Shown here piece by piece: positions 63,343-64,000 of a stretch of 64,000 bases of DNA. Position 1 is the stretch's first letter. Every line of letters starts with the position of its first letter. This DNA comes from Hydrangea macrophylla (lineage: Eukaryota; Streptophyta; Magnoliopsida; Cornales; Hydrangeaceae), in contig CM066991.1 of assembly GCA_033977485.1 (NCBI GenBank), positions 58,523,350 through 58,587,349 of the forward strand, written 5' to 3'. A model generated the notes under the pieces. That model had not been told where the DNA came from. It saw only the letters and a list, made by a program, of their open reading frames with translations, and made no database searches. A program made the position numbers and the translations under genes.

Positions 63343-64000
63343 GCTTGCATTCGCTCCTGTACATGTGTTCACGGATATTGTCTTCATGATAAATGCATAT
63401 ATATGTGTACATTTAAAAAAACAAATGATTTTTATGCATAATTTGTCAAAAAAGAAGAAAATAAAAGAAAATTATATATATATTGCCATGATGTTATTAA
63501 TATTTCTTTCCTCTTGAAATTTTGAAATTTTGATGGGTTATTTAAATTTCAAAATTGTAAGTTTTATAAAGGCTTAGTATTGATTCTAAATTTTACCAAA
63601 TCAAGAATCACTGTGAGATGATCCCACGGATTAGTTTTAACACAATTTTTGTGGGACAAATTACAATCAATTTGGAGGATTTAATTTCATACTTAAATTG
63701 ATTTCATTTTGGCAACAATGTCTTGTGCACTTCATATATAAGGCAAGATATATATACATGCGTGATATATGTATACACTTTTGATCAAACGGTTTAAAAT
63801 ATCCAACTCTGTCTCAATGGTTGAGATTAAAAATTGCTAACTTGGGAGGGACCCACACCGCCCTCCCTTATTATATAGAGATATATATACATATATACTG
63901 GTACAAACCTGTGCCCTCGGACACGGTGATAGAAAAAATGTTTAGTAAAATATTTCAAAGTAGCAAATGATAGTGAACACAATTTTAGGAAGAAAAGGGA
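63343..64000. other. No gene recognised
   Basis: AT-rich, TA-rich end of the window. No feature supported. Confidence 0.4.

Noticed and set aside
1..64000. tRNA, rRNA, organelle or bacterial sequence
   Set aside because: No cloverleaf, rRNA core or bacterial gene was seen; all coding signals are of plant nuclear or transposon type.

Overview
This 64 kb window is nuclear DNA of a flowering plant, most likely a eudicot. It is AT-rich, full of (CT)n, (TA)n and (AAT)n microsatellites, and dominated by plant transposon families: Ty3/gypsy of Tekay and Tat type, Ty1/copia, hAT, a plant LINE, an Au-like SINE, Stowaway, Tourist and Mutator-type foldback MITEs. The species cannot be named from the sequence. 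No rRNA, tRNA or CRISPR array was found. Only one convincing host gene was found.

Layout. 1-16231: an old, decayed Tat-type gypsy element on the minus strand, with an antisense ORF remnant at its 3' side. It is split by a young Tekay-type gypsy element (3249-12311, CCTCT target duplication, LTRs about 1.5% different by eye). 16232-30600: a small hAT MITE, then a LINE ORF1 pseudogene interrupted by a copia element (17417-30003), whose leader holds a 3.9 kb hAT element (19928-23782) with a broken transposase. 30600-44700: mostly non-coding DNA with many MITEs, a SINE, a 29-base poly-G run and small retroelement remnants. 44700-50430: microsatellites, degenerate AT-rich repeats, a gypsy element with RT/RNase H deleted, and foldback MITEs. 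50430-56470: hairpin repeats, microsatellites, and a three-exon cystatin-like gene on the minus strand (54238-52553). 56474-61882: a triple nest: a hAT element with a GTTTTGGC duplication contains a non-autonomous LTR element with its own unrecognised ORF, and the right LTR of that element contains a solo LTR. 61890-64000: a MITE and a tandem repeat.

Most notable observation. Three LTR families of unrelated sequence each carry a cluster of short CpG-containing palindromes arranged as close pairs: CAGTCGACTG in the Tekay LTR, TTCGATCGATCGAA in the copia LTR and leader, and GGATCGATCC in the solo LTR. Spacing within a pair is near two DNA helical turns (18-23 bp). In two of the families successive pairs repeat at 72-73 bp, near seven turns. 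In the copia LTR and the solo LTR the cluster lies just upstream of a TATA box. Because each motif is self-complementary, each pair could also fold as a stem-loop in RNA. Two further arrays of hairpin units occur at 57661-58185 and 50931-51107.

All boundaries and family calls were read by eye. Divergence counts are approximate, and edges of decayed fragments are uncertain by tens to hundreds of bases.
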